NCBI GenBank assembly: GCA_947166705.1
Contig: CAMVFE010000010.1
Location: 1-58,826 of the forward strand
Source: an uncultured Clostridia bacterium
GTDB lineage: Bacteria; Bacillota; Clostridia; Christensenellales; Aristaeellaceae
Direction: 5' to 3'
DNA length: 58,826 nucleotides
The notes below the pieces were generated by a model. It was not told where the DNA came from. It saw only the letters and a program-made list of their open reading frames with translations, and searched no databases. A program made the translations under genes and the position numbers. This document shows positions 25,687 to 35,521 of this stretch, one piece after another. The number at the start of each line of letters is the position of its first letter. Within the stretch, counting starts at the first letter, position 1.

Positions 25687-27003
25687 ATGAAATCCCAGAA
25701 AAAGCGCGGCAGCCGGAAGGGCTCCATTGCCGCGCTGTGCATTGTGCTGGTATGCACAGTCGTGCTGGGCATCCTGGGCGCCTGCGGCTGGAGCATTCCG
25801 CCGCGCGGGCTGTACAGGGTCATGCCCTGGCTCCCCACCACGAATATGGACCGCTGGCCCCAGGTGCTTTCCCTGGGCCTGGATCTGCGGGGAGGCATGT
25901 ATGTCGAGTATTCCACGAAGGCTCCGGAGGGGTCCGAAGCGGATTTCGGCAGCCTGATGAACGGAACGATTTCCATTATCCAGCAGCGCCTGGCCGACAA
26001 GGGCTACACGGAAGCGAACGTCCAGCAGATCGGCGGGGACGGGATCCGCGTGGAAATCCCGGACGTGCAGGATGACACCGTGCTGGATCTGATCGGCGCG
26101 GCGGCGAAGCTGGAGTTCCGGAATCCCGACGGCGAGGTCTTTATGACCGGCGACATGGTGAAGACCGCCACCTACTATTATGCCGAGGGCGACCACCAGG
26201 TGGCCTTTACCCTGACGGACGAAGGAGCGAAGCTCTTCGGCGACGTGACCAGCCAGAATATCGGCCGGCAGATCGCCATCTATCTCGACGGCGAGGAACT
26301 GATTTCCCCCACCGTGCAGAGTGCCATCACCAACGGCTCCGGCGTGATTAACGGCATGGGCAGCGCGGACCGCGCAACGACCATCGCCGCGAAGATTCAA
26401 AGCGGCGCCCTGCCGCTGGAGCTGACCCAGCAGAAGGTGGACAAGGTTTCCGCCACGCTGGGGCGCGACGCGCTGAGCTCCTCCGTGCTGGCGGCGATCA
26501 TCGGCATTCTGCTGGTTATGGCCCTGATGATTGTCCGCTACCGCCTCAACGGCGTGGTGGCTTCCTGGGCCCTGACGATCTATACGATCGTGCTGTTCAT
26601 GCTCATCGCCGTGTTCCACATTCAGCTGACGCTGCCGGGCCTGGCCGGCGTCGTGCTGGGTATCGGCATGGCGGTGGACGCCAACGTCATCATCTTTGAG
26701 CGCTTCAACGAGGAAGTCCGCGCGGGACGGAACATCCGGACCGCCGTGCGCACCGGATTCAAGAACGCCATGAGCGCGATCCTTGACTCCAATATCACGA
26801 CGCTGATTGCGGGCGTTGTGCTGCTGATCTACGGCACCGGCTCCATCCAGGGCTTCGCGAAGACCCTGCTGCTCGGCGTAGTGGTGTCCATGTTCTCCGC
26901 GATTCTGGTGACCCGCTTCCTGATGAACCGGCTGGTGAACGCCGGATGCGTGAAGGAGAGCCTGTACACCAGGGTGCCCGCGGAAAAGGAGGTGGAAGCG
27001 TGA
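25687..27003 (+). CDS. secD: Protein translocase subunit SecD
   Basis: The product is 438 aa. AAAGGAGG suits the ATG at 25687 (MKSQKKRG), not the GTG at 25678. A first membrane segment covers about 14-33. The periplasmic-type region carries the family signature LGLDLRGGMYVEY near residue 63. The C-terminal half has five membrane segments with VLGIGMAVDANVIIFERFNEE, the conserved RND-type SecD stretch. With SecF it uses proton motive force to help proteins across after SecA. Its stop overlaps the secF start (TGATG). Confidence 0.96.
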   Translation: MKSQKKRGSRKGSIAALCIVLVCTVVLGILGACGWSIPPRGLYRVMPWLPTTNMDRWPQVLSLGLDLRGGMYVEYSTKAPEGSEADFGSLMNGTISIIQQRLADKGYTEANVQQIGGDGIRVEIPDVQDDTVLDLIGAAAKLEFRNPDGEVFMTGDMVKTATYYYAEGDHQVAFTLTDEGAKLFGDVTSQNIGRQIAIYLDGEELISPTVQSAITNGSGVINGMGSADRATTIAAKIQSGALPLELTQQKVDKVSATLGRDALSSSVLAAIIGILLVMALMIVRYRLNGVVASWALTIYTIVLFMLIAVFHIQLTLPGLAGVVLGIGMAVDANVIIFERFNEEVRAGRNIRTAVRTGFKNAMSAILDSNITTLIAGVVLLIYGTGSIQGFAKTLLLGVVVSMFSAILVTRFLMNRLVNAGCVKESLYTRVPAEKEVEA

Positions 27004-27899
27004 TGAAAATGAAAATTCAGAACCGCTCCAAAACCTGCCTGATCGTCTCCGGCGCCATTATCGCCCTGGCCCTGATCCTGACCATTTTCGGCCGCGGGAT
27101 CAATCTGGGGATTGATTTCGAAGGCGGACTTTCCATGGAGTACGACCTGAAGCAGACGGCCGTGAAGGGCGATCTGGAAGGCATCCTCGGAGAGATGGGC
27201 GTCAAGTCCAGCACCGTGACCTATCAGGGCGCCGGGGAGAACGAGGCCGTCATCCGCATCAAGGACGTGGCGGAGGACGACATTCAGAACATTCAGTCCC
27301 AGTTTGAGGAAAAGGTGAAGGAGAAGTATCCGGAAGCCGTATCCGTGGGCGACGTCAACTACGTGGGTCCCGTGGCCGGCGCCACGCTGGTCCGCAACGC
27401 GGTCATTTCCGTACTGCTCGCGGCTGCGCTGATGCTGGTCTACATCGCGATCCGCTTCGACCTGAACAGCGGCCTGAGCGCGGTGTTCGGCCTGCTGCAT
27501 GACGTGCTGATCATGCTCAGCTTCATGGTCATCTTCCGCAGCGTGATTCAGATGAATTCCTCCTTTATTGCCGCTGCGCTGACCATCGTGGGATACTCCA
27601 TCAACAATACCATCGTGATCTTCGACAGAATCCGCGAAAACGCGAAGAAGTATCCCGCCATGGCCCGGGCCGAGGTGACGAACATCTCCATTCAGGAGAG
27701 CCTCGGCCGGACGCTGACCACGACGGCCACGACCCTGATCACCATTGTGGCGCTCTGCATTCTGGGCGTTGCCAGCATCCGCGAGTTTGCGCTGCCGATC
27801 ATCGTCGGCATTCTGAGCGGCGTCTACAGCGCGAACATGATCAACGGCTATGTGTGGGCTTTCCTCGAGGAACGCCGCCGCAGCCGCAAGGCGAAATAA
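27003..27899 (+). CDS. secF: Protein translocase subunit SecF
   Basis: The product is 298 aa from the ATG at 27003, overlapping the secD stop. Signatures are GINLGIDFEGGLSMEY near residue 37 and the membrane-core stretch TIVGYSINNTIVIFDRIREN near residue 200. Six membrane segments are visible. Many Bacillota fuse secD and secF into one gene; here they are separate but translationally coupled. A terminator follows 18 bp after the stop. Confidence 0.96.
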   Translation: MKMKIQNRSKTCLIVSGAIIALALILTIFGRGINLGIDFEGGLSMEYDLKQTAVKGDLEGILGEMGVKSSTVTYQGAGENEAVIRIKDVAEDDIQNIQSQFEEKVKEKYPEAVSVGDVNYVGPVAGATLVRNAVISVLLAAALMLVYIAIRFDLNSGLSAVFGLLHDVLIMLSFMVIFRSVIQMNSSFIAAALTIVGYSINNTIVIFDRIRENAKKYPAMARAEVTNISIQESLGRTLTTTATTLITIVALCILGVASIREFALPIIVGILSGVYSANMINGYVWAFLEERRRSRKAK

Positions 27900-27916
27900 G
27901 ACCGGAGAAGTCTGCA

Positions 27917-27949
27917 GGGAGGCCGCGGCAGCGGCCTCCCGTTCTCTTT
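27917..27949 (+). terminator. Terminator after secF
   Basis: Perfect 10-bp GC-rich stem (27917-27926 with 27931-27940), GGCA loop, then GTTCTCTTT. It may be leaky, because recJ follows after 19 bp without a clear promoter of its own. Confidence 0.75.
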
Positions 27950-27967
27950 CAGGAGGAAGACCGGAAC

Positions 27968-30076
27968 ATGGCGATGCAGGAATACAGGAAGCGGTACACC
28001 GGGCCGGTCAGAAAGCTGCCGGGCCTTCCCGACTGGGAGAGCGAACTGCTCTGCGCGCGGGGAATCGATTCCCCCGAAAAGGCGGAAAAGTATCTGAACC
28101 CCTGCCTGGAGGACCTTCATGATCCGCTCCGGATGCAGGATATGGACAAGGCGCTGAAGCTGATCTGGGAAGCCGCGGACACCGGAGAGCGCGTCATGGT
28201 TTACGGCGATTACGACGTGGACGGGATCAGCGCGGTCACCATCCTGCTGGAGACGCTGCGGGAAGCCGGGGTGCAGGCGGACTTCAGAATCCCGCTCCGG
28301 CACAGCGAGGGCTACGGGCTGAACGCGCAGGCCGTAAGGGAGATCGCGGAGAACTACCGGATGCTGATTACCGTGGACTGCGGAATCGCCAATGCGGAGG
28401 AGGTCAGGCTGGCCAGGGAGCTGGGAATGCGGGTGATCGTGACGGACCACCATGAGGTTCCGCAGCAGCTGCCACCGGCGGATGCCGTCCTGAATCCGCT
28501 GCTGGGGGATTATCCCTTCCGAAGGCTCTGCGGAGCCGGCGTCGCACTGAAAATCTGCCAGGCGCTGCGCGGCCGGGAAAGCATGGAGCGCAGGCTGGAG
28601 GTTGCAGCGCTGGCGACCGTGGCGGACATCGTGCCGCTGACGGATGAGAACCGGGTTATCGTCCGGGAAGGGATGCGCCGCATGGAGGGAAGCGCCAGGC
28701 CGGGCCTGCAGGCGCTGATGCAGAAGGCACAGATCAGGCCCCCGGTCCGGTCGGAGGATATCGCCTTCCGGCTCGCACCAAGGCTGAACGCCGCCGGAAG
28801 GCTCGGCGATGCCGCGCTGGGCGTCCGGCTGCTGATGACCGAGGATCCGGCGGAGGCGCTGGAGATCGCGGAAAAGCTTGAGCAGAGCAACCGGGAGCGG
28901 CAGGAACAGGAGCGGCAGATTCTGAAGGAGGCGGAAACGCTGCTGCCGGAGCAGGCGGACCTGAGCAGGGACCGGATTATCATCCTGGAGGGAAAGGAAT
29001 GGAATACCGGGCTGATCGGCCTGGCGGCGGGAAAGCTGTGCGAAAAATACCACCATCCGGCCATCGTCCTGAGCAGGCAGGGAGAGAAGGCAGTCGGCAG
29101 CTGCCGGTCCATACCCGGGATCAACATCTGGGAGATGCTGAACGCGTGCGATGACGGCCGCGGCGGAGAGAGCTTCTTCGTCCGCTTCGGCGGGCACGCG
29201 CAGGCGGCCGGGCTGACGATTCAGGCGGAGCGGATTCCCGAGCTGCGGGAGAGGCTGAACGACGCGATCCGGACGCGATGCGACGACCGCTGCTTCCTGC
29301 CGGTACGGGAATACGACACGGAGCTGGAGCTGGAGCGGGTCAGCCTGGAGCTGATCCGGAACCTTGAAGCGCTTGAGCCGACGGGCTGCGGAAACCCGGA
29401 ACCGGTTTTCCGGTGCCGCGGCGCCGCCGTACAGGAATGCCGCCCGGTGGGAAAGGACGGGAGCCATCTGAAGCTGAAGCTGCTGGAGGGAACGGCGCTG
29501 CTGGACGGGATCGGCTTCGGGCTCGGAGCGGAGGCGGAACGGACGGGAGAACGGCTGGATGTGCTCTATCAGCCTGCGCGGAATGAATTCAACGGGAAGG
29601 TGACGGCCCAGCTGCAGGTCAGGGCGGTCCGGCCCGCGGGAAAGAACGGCGGGGAACCGGGAAACGAGCGGGATTTTTTCCTGGACTGCGTGCAGGAAAT
29701 GGGCGCGCTTTCAGCGAAAAAAACAGATCATATTCCGACGGGCCTGCGGCCGGAGCACCTGCTGAAGGAACGGCTGGACAGGGTGGACGCCTCCCGCGAA
29801 GCGATCGGAAAGGTCTGGAAGGCCATGGCCGCCGCGCCGGACGCGGGCCCGGCCGTCCTGGCGGAGCTGACCGGCATGCCCGAGGAGGAGATCCTCTTCG
29901 CGCTGGCTGTCTTTGAACAGCTGGGACTGATCCGGTGGGACCGGGCTGCCGGCCGCGCGGAACGACTGCCGTCCGCCCGAAAGACGGAGCTGGATGCCAG
30001 CCCGGCGGTCCGATATATCATTAACCTGCGGAGGAACAGGGCCGGGGAGGACACGCCGGATTCCGGACGGACCTGA
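27968..30076 (+). CDS. recJ: Single-stranded-DNA-specific exonuclease RecJ
   Basis: The product is 702 aa from the ATG at 27968, with CAGGAGG upstream. The DHH domain has YGDYDVDGISA, TVDCGIAN and TDHHEVP (D160). LAPRLNAAGRLGDA links to the DHHA1 domain (SCRSIPGINIWEML, FGGHAQAAGLTI). An OB-fold domain and a 130-residue C-terminal extension follow, as in Firmicutes RecJ. It degrades single strands 5' to 3' in recombination and mismatch or base excision repair. rel follows 54 bp downstream. Confidence 0.94.
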   Translation: MAMQEYRKRYTGPVRKLPGLPDWESELLCARGIDSPEKAEKYLNPCLEDLHDPLRMQDMDKALKLIWEAADTGERVMVYGDYDVDGISAVTILLETLREAGVQADFRIPLRHSEGYGLNAQAVREIAENYRMLITVDCGIANAEEVRLARELGMRVIVTDHHEVPQQLPPADAVLNPLLGDYPFRRLCGAGVALKICQALRGRESMERRLEVAALATVADIVPLTDENRVIVREGMRRMEGSARPGLQALMQKAQIRPPVRSEDIAFRLAPRLNAAGRLGDAALGVRLLMTEDPAEALEIAEKLEQSNRERQEQERQILKEAETLLPEQADLSRDRIIILEGKEWNTGLIGLAAGKLCEKYHHPAIVLSRQGEKAVGSCRSIPGINIWEMLNACDDGRGGESFFVRFGGHAQAAGLTIQAERIPELRERLNDAIRTRCDDRCFLPVREYDTELELERVSLELIRNLEALEPTGCGNPEPVFRCRGAAVQECRPVGKDGSHLKLKLLEGTALLDGIGFGLGAEAERTGERLDVLYQPARNEFNGKVTAQLQVRAVRPAGKNGGEPGNERDFFLDCVQEMGALSAKKTDHIPTGLRPEHLLKERLDRVDASREAIGKVWKAMAAAPDAGPAVLAELTGMPEEEILFALAVFEQLGLIRWDRAAGRAERLPSARKTELDASPAVRYIINLRRNRAGEDTPDSGRT

Positions 30077-30130
30077 GGGTCCGGAAGCGATGAAAATACA
30101 GAACCCGGCAATCTGAAAGGGGGGAATAAG

Positions 30131-32338
30131 ATGAGCTTTGCATCCTACGAAGCGATGCCGCTGAGCACCATGACCGCGCGGATTCAGAAGTATGATCCCG
30201 GAGAGGGATACCGGCTTGTGGAGAAAGCCTGGAGCTTTGCGGAGAAGGCTCATGAGGGACAGGTGCGCAAGAGCGGCGAGCCTTACTTTATTCACCCCTG
30301 CTTCGTCGCCAGCATCCTGACGGACCTGATGATTGATCCGCCCACCATCGCCGCGGGACTGCTGCATGATACGGTGGAGGACTGCGAAGGGATCACGCTG
30401 GACACGATCCGGACGGAATTCGGCGACGAGGTGGCCGAGCTGGTGGACGGCGTGACCAAGCTGAACCGGCTGGATTTTGCCAACCGCGAGGAGGCGCAGG
30501 CCGAGAGCGTCCGGAAGATGATCCTCGCCATGGGCAGGGATATCCGCGTCGTTCTGATCAAGCTGGCGGACCGGCTGCACAATATGTATACGCTGAGATA
30601 TCAGCCCCAGGACAGGCAGAAGGCCATCGCCCGGGAAACGCTGGATATTTACGCGCCGCTGGCGCACAGGCTGGGCGTATACGCCCTGAAGCAGGACCTG
30701 GAGGACCTGAGCCTGAAGTATCTGGATCCGGACGGGTACAACAACATCGTCCACCTGGTGGGCATGAAACGGGCTGAGCGCGAGGAGAGCATCCGCCTGG
30801 TGATTGACGAGCTGAGCGCGAAGCTGGATGAACAGCATATTCACTTCGACATCGACGGAAGATCCAAGCATTTCTATTCGATCTACCGCAAGATGGTGCT
30901 TCAGCACAAGACCTTCGACCAGATCTATGACCTGATTGCCATCCGCGTGATCGTGGACACGGTGCCGGACTGCTATGCCGTGCTCGGAATCGTGCATACG
31001 CTGTGGAACCAGGTGCCGGGACGCTTCAAGGATTATATCTCCGTGCCCAAGGCCAACATGTACCAGAGCCTGCATACCACGGTCATGGGCGGCCGGAAGA
31101 TGCCCTTCCCGTTCGAGGTGCAGATCCGCACCTGGGAAATGCACCGGATCGCGGAGTACGGCATCGCGGCCCACTGGCGGTATAAGGAAGGCAAGACCAA
31201 GGGCGACGAGCTGGACCACAAGCTGACATGGGTCCGGCAGATCCTGGACTGGTCCAGCGATACGCGGGACAGCAGGGAATTCATCGACACGCTGAAAACG
31301 GATCTGTTTGACGACGAGGTCTTCCTTTTCACGCCCAAGGGTGACGTGATCTCCATGCCGAAGGGGTCCACCCCGCTGGATTTCGCCTATCGGATTCATT
31401 CCGCTGTCGGCAACAAGTGCACGGGGGCGAAGGTGAACGGCAAGCTGGTGCCCCTTGAAACGGAGCTGGCGACCGGCGACCGGGTCGAAATCATGACGTC
31501 CGCGTCCAGCAAGGGCCCGTCCTCCGACTGGATCCGCATCTGCAAGACGCCCCAGGCCAAGGCGAAGATCCGGCAGTATCTGAAGAAGGAGCTCCGGCAG
31601 GAGAACCTGGTGCTGGGCAGGGAGATGATCGAGCACGAATGCGCGCGGCGCGGCGTCCGGCTCGGCGAGATCGCCCGGCCCGAGACCTATGAATCCATGC
31701 TGAAGAAATACGGCTTCAGCGAATTTGACGATATCTGCTGCGCGGTGGGATATGGCGGCATGGCCGCCCAGTACGTGGTCAGCAGGCTGATTGACGAACA
31801 GCGGGGCCGGGAGGCGCCCGCGGCGCCGGAAATTCCCGAGGAGATTCCGGATGAGGTCAGCGAGAAGCAGCTGACGCAGCGCAGGGCCAACCACGGCATC
31901 GTGATGTCGGGCAATGAGGACCTGGATATACCGATCCGGTTCGCCCGCTGCTGCAGCCCCGTGCCAGGGGACGAAATCGTCGGATATATCACGCGGGGCA
32001 GGGGCGTCACCATTCACAAGGCGGAATGCCCCAACGCCGCCAGCGCGGAGCCGGAACGCCGGATTTCCGTGGAATGGGCGACGGAAAGCGGCGGATCCTT
32101 CTATGCCTCGATCAAGATCCTGGTTTACGACCGCGTGAACATGCTGGGAGAGATCGCCTCCATCATCGGCGAGATGAACGTTTCCATCAAGGCGGCCCAG
32201 GTGCAGACGGATGACAAGACCCGGATATCCACGCTGAAGCTGACGCTGGACGTCGCGTCCCGGGAGCAGATGGACCGGGTGATTCAGGCGGTCCGCAACA
32301 AGGCGGACGTTCTGGATGTATACCGGGTGACCGGATAA
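30131..32338 (+). CDS. rel: Bifunctional (p)ppGpp synthetase/hydrolase (RelA/SpoT homologue)
   Basis: The product is 735 aa. The HD hydrolase domain (about 45-195) keeps its metal motifs, with HPCFVASILTDL and LLHDTVEDC, so hydrolysis should be active. The synthetase domain (about 235-360) has GRSKHFYSIYRKM, YDLIAIRVIVD and YQSLHTTVMG. TGS (about 390-455), a zinc-finger-like region with FARCCSPVPGDEIVGYITRG, and ACT (about 660-735) follow. This is the long ribosome-associated stringent factor. GGGGGGAATAAG precedes the ATG. The neighbours hemZ and dtd are the usual company of rel in Firmicutes. Confidence 0.96.
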   Translation: MSFASYEAMPLSTMTARIQKYDPGEGYRLVEKAWSFAEKAHEGQVRKSGEPYFIHPCFVASILTDLMIDPPTIAAGLLHDTVEDCEGITLDTIRTEFGDEVAELVDGVTKLNRLDFANREEAQAESVRKMILAMGRDIRVVLIKLADRLHNMYTLRYQPQDRQKAIARETLDIYAPLAHRLGVYALKQDLEDLSLKYLDPDGYNNIVHLVGMKRAEREESIRLVIDELSAKLDEQHIHFDIDGRSKHFYSIYRKMVLQHKTFDQIYDLIAIRVIVDTVPDCYAVLGIVHTLWNQVPGRFKDYISVPKANMYQSLHTTVMGGRKMPFPFEVQIRTWEMHRIAEYGIAAHWRYKEGKTKGDELDHKLTWVRQILDWSSDTRDSREFIDTLKTDLFDDEVFLFTPKGDVISMPKGSTPLDFAYRIHSAVGNKCTGAKVNGKLVPLETELATGDRVEIMTSASSKGPSSDWIRICKTPQAKAKIRQYLKKELRQENLVLGREMIEHECARRGVRLGEIARPETYESMLKKYGFSEFDDICCAVGYGGMAAQYVVSRLIDEQRGREAPAAPEIPEEIPDEVSEKQLTQRRANHGIVMSGNEDLDIPIRFARCCSPVPGDEIVGYITRGRGVTIHKAECPNAASAEPERRISVEWATESGGSFYASIKILVYDRVNMLGEIASIIGEMNVSIKAAQVQTDDKTRISTLKLTLDVASREQMDRVIQAVRNKADVLDVYRVTG

Positions 32339-32393
32339 GAGAGAGACGGCCGCCGGACAGGGCTGGGCTGACTCCGGGGCCTGGAGTAACAAG

Positions 32394-33890
32394 ATGAGCG
32401 CTTTGGAACAATATCTGGAGACGATTCAGCCGGAGCTGATCAATACAGCCCGGCTTTTTGGCATGGCGGACGATATGGGCCGGTTCCGGATCCGCGCGGA
32501 GGAATCGGACGGATGCTATCGGATTACGGTATCGGCGGGGGAGGAGAGCGCGGTCCGGTCCGCGCCCGTTCCCGAGGCGGAGGAGGAACGTACGAGGGAA
32601 CTGCACCGGAAGAGGGCGGCCAGGCGGCTGTGCAGGCAGACGCTGTACGACCTGTGCAGGAAAATGACGGGAATCCGGCCGCCCTGGGGCAGCCTGACCG
32701 GGGTGCGCCCGACGCATCTGATGCTGGAGGCTCTCGAGGAGGGACTGACTCCGGAGGAAAGCATCCGGCGGCTTGAAAGGGATTTTGACGTCACCCCGGA
32801 AAAAGCGGAGCTTCTGGCGCGGATCGCCGAAGTGCAGCGGGAGCTTCCGCCGCCCGGAGATGCGTGGATGGATGTTTACATCGGAATTCCGTTCTGTACG
32901 ACCCGGTGCGCCTACTGCTCCTTTTCCTCGGGCGAGCTCGGCGACGGAAGGCTTGTGGCGCCCTATATGAACGCGCTGGAGAGGGAGATGCGGGCGGGGG
33001 CGGAGATCCTGGAGGCGAGCGGGCGAAGGCTCCGGGCGGTCTATGTCGGGGGCGGGACGCCGACCGCGCTGCCGGAAGAGGCTTTCGCGCGGCTGATCGG
33101 GGACATCCGGACGCTTTTCCCCGGAGCCATGGAGGTCACGGTGGAGGCGGGACGCCCGGACACCCTGACGCGGGGAAAGCTTCAGGCTGTCCGCCGGGCA
33201 GGGATCGGGCGGATCTCCATCAATCCGCAGACCATGAACGACCGGACACTGAGGGCGATCGGGCGCGCGCATACGGCGCAGCAGGTGCGGGATGCCTATC
33301 AGATGGCCCGGGAGGAGCATATTCCGCATATCAACATGGATGTGATCGCAGGCCTGCCGGGGGAGGAGCCCCGGGATTTTGCCCATACGATGGAGGAGGC
33401 GCTGGCGCTCCGGCCGGAAAGCCTTACCGTGCATACGCTGGCAATCAAACGGTCCTCCGCCTGGGGAAACAGGCTCCTGAATCCCGGCGCGGACCCCTCC
33501 GCGGGAAACAGGCCGGAAAAGGAAGGCGGCGAAAAGGAAAAGCACCTTCTCCTACCCTCCGGGGAAACGGCGACTGAGATGGTGCGGATGGGCCGTGAAA
33601 CGGCGGGCAACATGGGGATGAGGCCCTATTACCTGTACAAGCAGAAGTACATGGCGGGGAACCTTGAAAACACAGGGTATGCCCTGCCGGGACATGAATG
33701 CGTCTACAATGTTGATATCATGGAGGAAACCTCCCACATCCTGGCCATGGGGGCGGGCGGAATCTCCAAAAGAATCTATCCGGACGAAGGGCACATCGGA
33801 CGGGCGCCGAACGTCAGCGAGATCGAGACCTATATCGACCGGCTGGAGGAAATGATCCGGCGGAAGCGCGCCCTTTTTCTGGAAGGATAA
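32394..33890 (+). CDS. hemZ: Coproporphyrinogen dehydrogenase-like radical SAM protein HemZ
   Basis: The product is 498 aa. The radical SAM cluster motif is C168-x3-C172-x2-C175 (CTTRCAYC), followed by SF as in HemN-type enzymes. VYVGGGTPTAL, VEAGRPDTLT, GIGRISINPQTM and DVIAGLPGEE are family stretches. The 150-residue N-terminal extension with KMTGIRPPWGSLTGVRPTHL marks the HemZ branch. The annotated reaction is oxygen-independent decarboxylation of coproporphyrinogen III, but many HemZ/HemN-like proteins have other or unknown roles, and no other heme gene is in view. It lies 55 bp behind rel. Confidence 0.9.
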   Translation: MSALEQYLETIQPELINTARLFGMADDMGRFRIRAEESDGCYRITVSAGEESAVRSAPVPEAEEERTRELHRKRAARRLCRQTLYDLCRKMTGIRPPWGSLTGVRPTHLMLEALEEGLTPEESIRRLERDFDVTPEKAELLARIAEVQRELPPPGDAWMDVYIGIPFCTTRCAYCSFSSGELGDGRLVAPYMNALEREMRAGAEILEASGRRLRAVYVGGGTPTALPEEAFARLIGDIRTLFPGAMEVTVEAGRPDTLTRGKLQAVRRAGIGRISINPQTMNDRTLRAIGRAHTAQQVRDAYQMAREEHIPHINMDVIAGLPGEEPRDFAHTMEEALALRPESLTVHTLAIKRSSAWGNRLLNPGADPSAGNRPEKEGGEKEKHLLLPSGETATEMVRMGRETAGNMGMRPYYLYKQKYMAGNLENTGYALPGHECVYNVDIMEETSHILAMGAGGISKRIYPDEGHIGRAPNVSEIETYIDRLEEMIRRKRALFLEG

Positions 33891-33938
33891 TACAGGGAAC
33901 CCGGCGAGAAGAGGCGGCGGGGAGGGAAAAGGGACGCG

Positions 33939-34388
33939 TCAGAAAAGCTTTTCCGAATCCAGCAGGATGGTGACCGGGCCCTCATTGACGAGAGAAACCT
34001 GCATCTCCGTGCGAAAGCGGCCGGTTTCCACATGCACGCCGGCTTCCCGCCAGAAGTCGATCAGACGGAGATACATCTCGCTGGCCATCTCCGGCTTTGC
34101 CGCGCGGATATAGCTCGGCCTGCGGCCGCCGCGGGCATCGCCGTAGAGCGTGAACTGGCTGACGGCGAGAATGGAGCCGTTTGTGTCCAGAACCGACCTG
34201 TTCATGACACCGTTCTCATCGTCGAAAATACGGAGATGAAGTACCTTCTCCGCAATATATTTCAGATCTGCCGGGCCGTCCGTCGCGGACACGCCCAGGA
34301 GGACCATCATTCCGGGACCGATGGCCCCGGCCGTTTCGCCGGAAACTTTTACGGAAGCGGAAGAAACCCGCTGGACCACAGCGCGCAT
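33939..34388 (-). CDS. dtd: D-aminoacyl-tRNA deacylase
   Basis: The product is 149 aa from the ATG at 34388 (MRAVVQRVSSASV). The signature residues are SQFTLYGDARGGRRPSY near 77-93 and NEGPVTILLDS near the end, where the Gly-cisPro-type loop proofreads chirality. It removes D-amino acids and mischarged Gly from tRNAs in the cytoplasm. GGGGAAAGGA lies 10 nt upstream. The frame extends upstream to 34736, but that part has no family similarity. It converges with hemZ. I see no terminator in the 48 bp between them. Confidence 0.95.
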   Translation of the reverse strand: MRAVVQRVSSASVKVSGETAGAIGPGMMVLLGVSATDGPADLKYIAEKVLHLRIFDDENGVMNRSVLDTNGSILAVSQFTLYGDARGGRRPSYIRAAKPEMASEMYLRLIDFWREAGVHVETGRFRTEMQVSLVNEGPVTILLDSEKLF

Positions 34389-34648
34389 GGCAAAAACATC
34401 CTTTCCCCAAACAAATCCCGGGAGGCGGAATCCGGGCGCCTCAGCGGCCGGGAATGCCCGGGAGCGCCGGGAATGGCTGCCGGGCAGCGGCCTGAGGCCG
34501 GGAACATCATACCGAAAGAACGGAAAAAGCGCAAGCCCGGCGGCGGACGTCACCGGGAAGGAAAACGGGCTCAGGCTGCCGGAGGAAGGCGCGGAAAAAC
34601 CGTGAAGCGCAAAGGCGTGTTCCGGCCCTGAGCCGCGGGAAATTATGC

Positions 34649-34678
34649 TTGTGGGAGGCCGGATGATCGTGATATAAT
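34649..34678 (+). promoter_or_regulatory. Promoter of the XRE/H1-like gene
   Basis: TTGTGG (34649-34654), an 18-bp spacer and TATAAT (34673-34678), 48 bp before the ATG at 34727. Confidence 0.6.
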
Positions 34679-34726
34679 TCCTGAAAAGGCAGATCCCGGA
34701 AAGAAGCATAGAAGGAGGAAAGACAG

Positions 34727-35434
34727 ATGGCGGCAAAGAAAGTGGGCGTGCTGGTCAAGGAAGCCCGGACCGCGGCAGGGCTGACGCAGGAAAAGCTGGC
34801 CAGGACGGCCGGGGAAAAGCTGACGGCGGCGGATATCAGCAAATGCGAGAGAGGCGAGGCGGATCTGACGGCAGCGCAGCTGAAAAAGATCGCTGTGGCC
34901 TGCAAAGTGACCCAGGCGTCCCTGGTGAACGCGCCGAAGAATCTGAGCGCGGCAGCGGCCCGGAAAGCGGCGGCCGCGAAGAACGCCGAAACCGCGAAGA
35001 AGGCGGCTTCCCCGAAGGGCGCTGCCGACAAAAAGGCATCTGCGTCCACGACGGCCGCGAAATCTTCCCAGGCCGCGAAGAAGACTCAGGCGGCAAAGCC
35101 TTCCGCGGCTGCGGCGAAAAAGCCCGCGGGCGCCCAGAGCGCCCCGGCGGCCTCCACCAGGAAGACGGCGGCGAAAAAGCCGGCCGTACCGGCGAACGCC
35201 AATACTTCCATGAAGGTGACGGCAGCGGAACAGAAGCTGATCCAGGCCTACCGGGGAGCGACGGGAGACCGGAAAAAGGCGGCGCTGAAGCTGCTGAACG
35301 GCGAATACGGGGATACGGTGGACAAGCTCCTTTCCGTCACCAACGGGACGGCTGCTTCCTCATCCTCTTCCGGACCGGACCTGCTGGGAGATATGCTGGG
35401 CGGCGTGCTGGGAAATCTGTTTGGCGGCAAATAA
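34727..35434 (+). CDS. XRE-type HTH protein with a histone-H1-like Ala/Lys-rich tail
   Basis: The product is 235 aa in three parts. Residues 5-67 are an XRE-type HTH (LVKEARTAAGLTQEKLA, ISKCERGEADLTAAQLKKIA). Residues about 72-160 are a low-complexity Ala/Lys/Pro/Ser stretch with AAKK/AAKP repeats, as in bacterial H1-like or AlgP-type DNA-compacting tails. Residues about 162-205 form a small predicted helical domain (AAEQKLIQAYRGATGDRKKAALKLL), then a Ser run and a Gly-rich end (GDMLGGVLGNLFGGK). AGGAGG precedes the ATG. It may be a nucleoid-associated or broad regulator; no target is visible. The function is not established. Confidence 0.75.
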   Translation: MAAKKVGVLVKEARTAAGLTQEKLARTAGEKLTAADISKCERGEADLTAAQLKKIAVACKVTQASLVNAPKNLSAAAARKAAAAKNAETAKKAASPKGAADKKASASTTAAKSSQAAKKTQAAKPSAAAAKKPAGAQSAPAASTRKTAAKKPAVPANANTSMKVTAAEQKLIQAYRGATGDRKKAALKLLNGEYGDTVDKLLSVTNGTAASSSSSGPDLLGDMLGGVLGNLFGGK

Positions 35435-35468
35435 GCCCTCCCTGGGAGAACATTTGAATCCGTTTTCA

Positions 35469-35493
35469 GAGGCTGCCGCCTGTCGGCGGCCTC
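35469..35493 (+). terminator. Possible weak terminator
   Basis: A GC-rich imperfect stem (35469-35480 with 35484-35493) with a TGT loop and only a short CTT tract. It lies 35 bp after the XRE gene. Confidence 0.4.
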
Positions 35494-35521
35494 CTTGCCT
35501 GTAAGAAGGAGGATATCCCGG

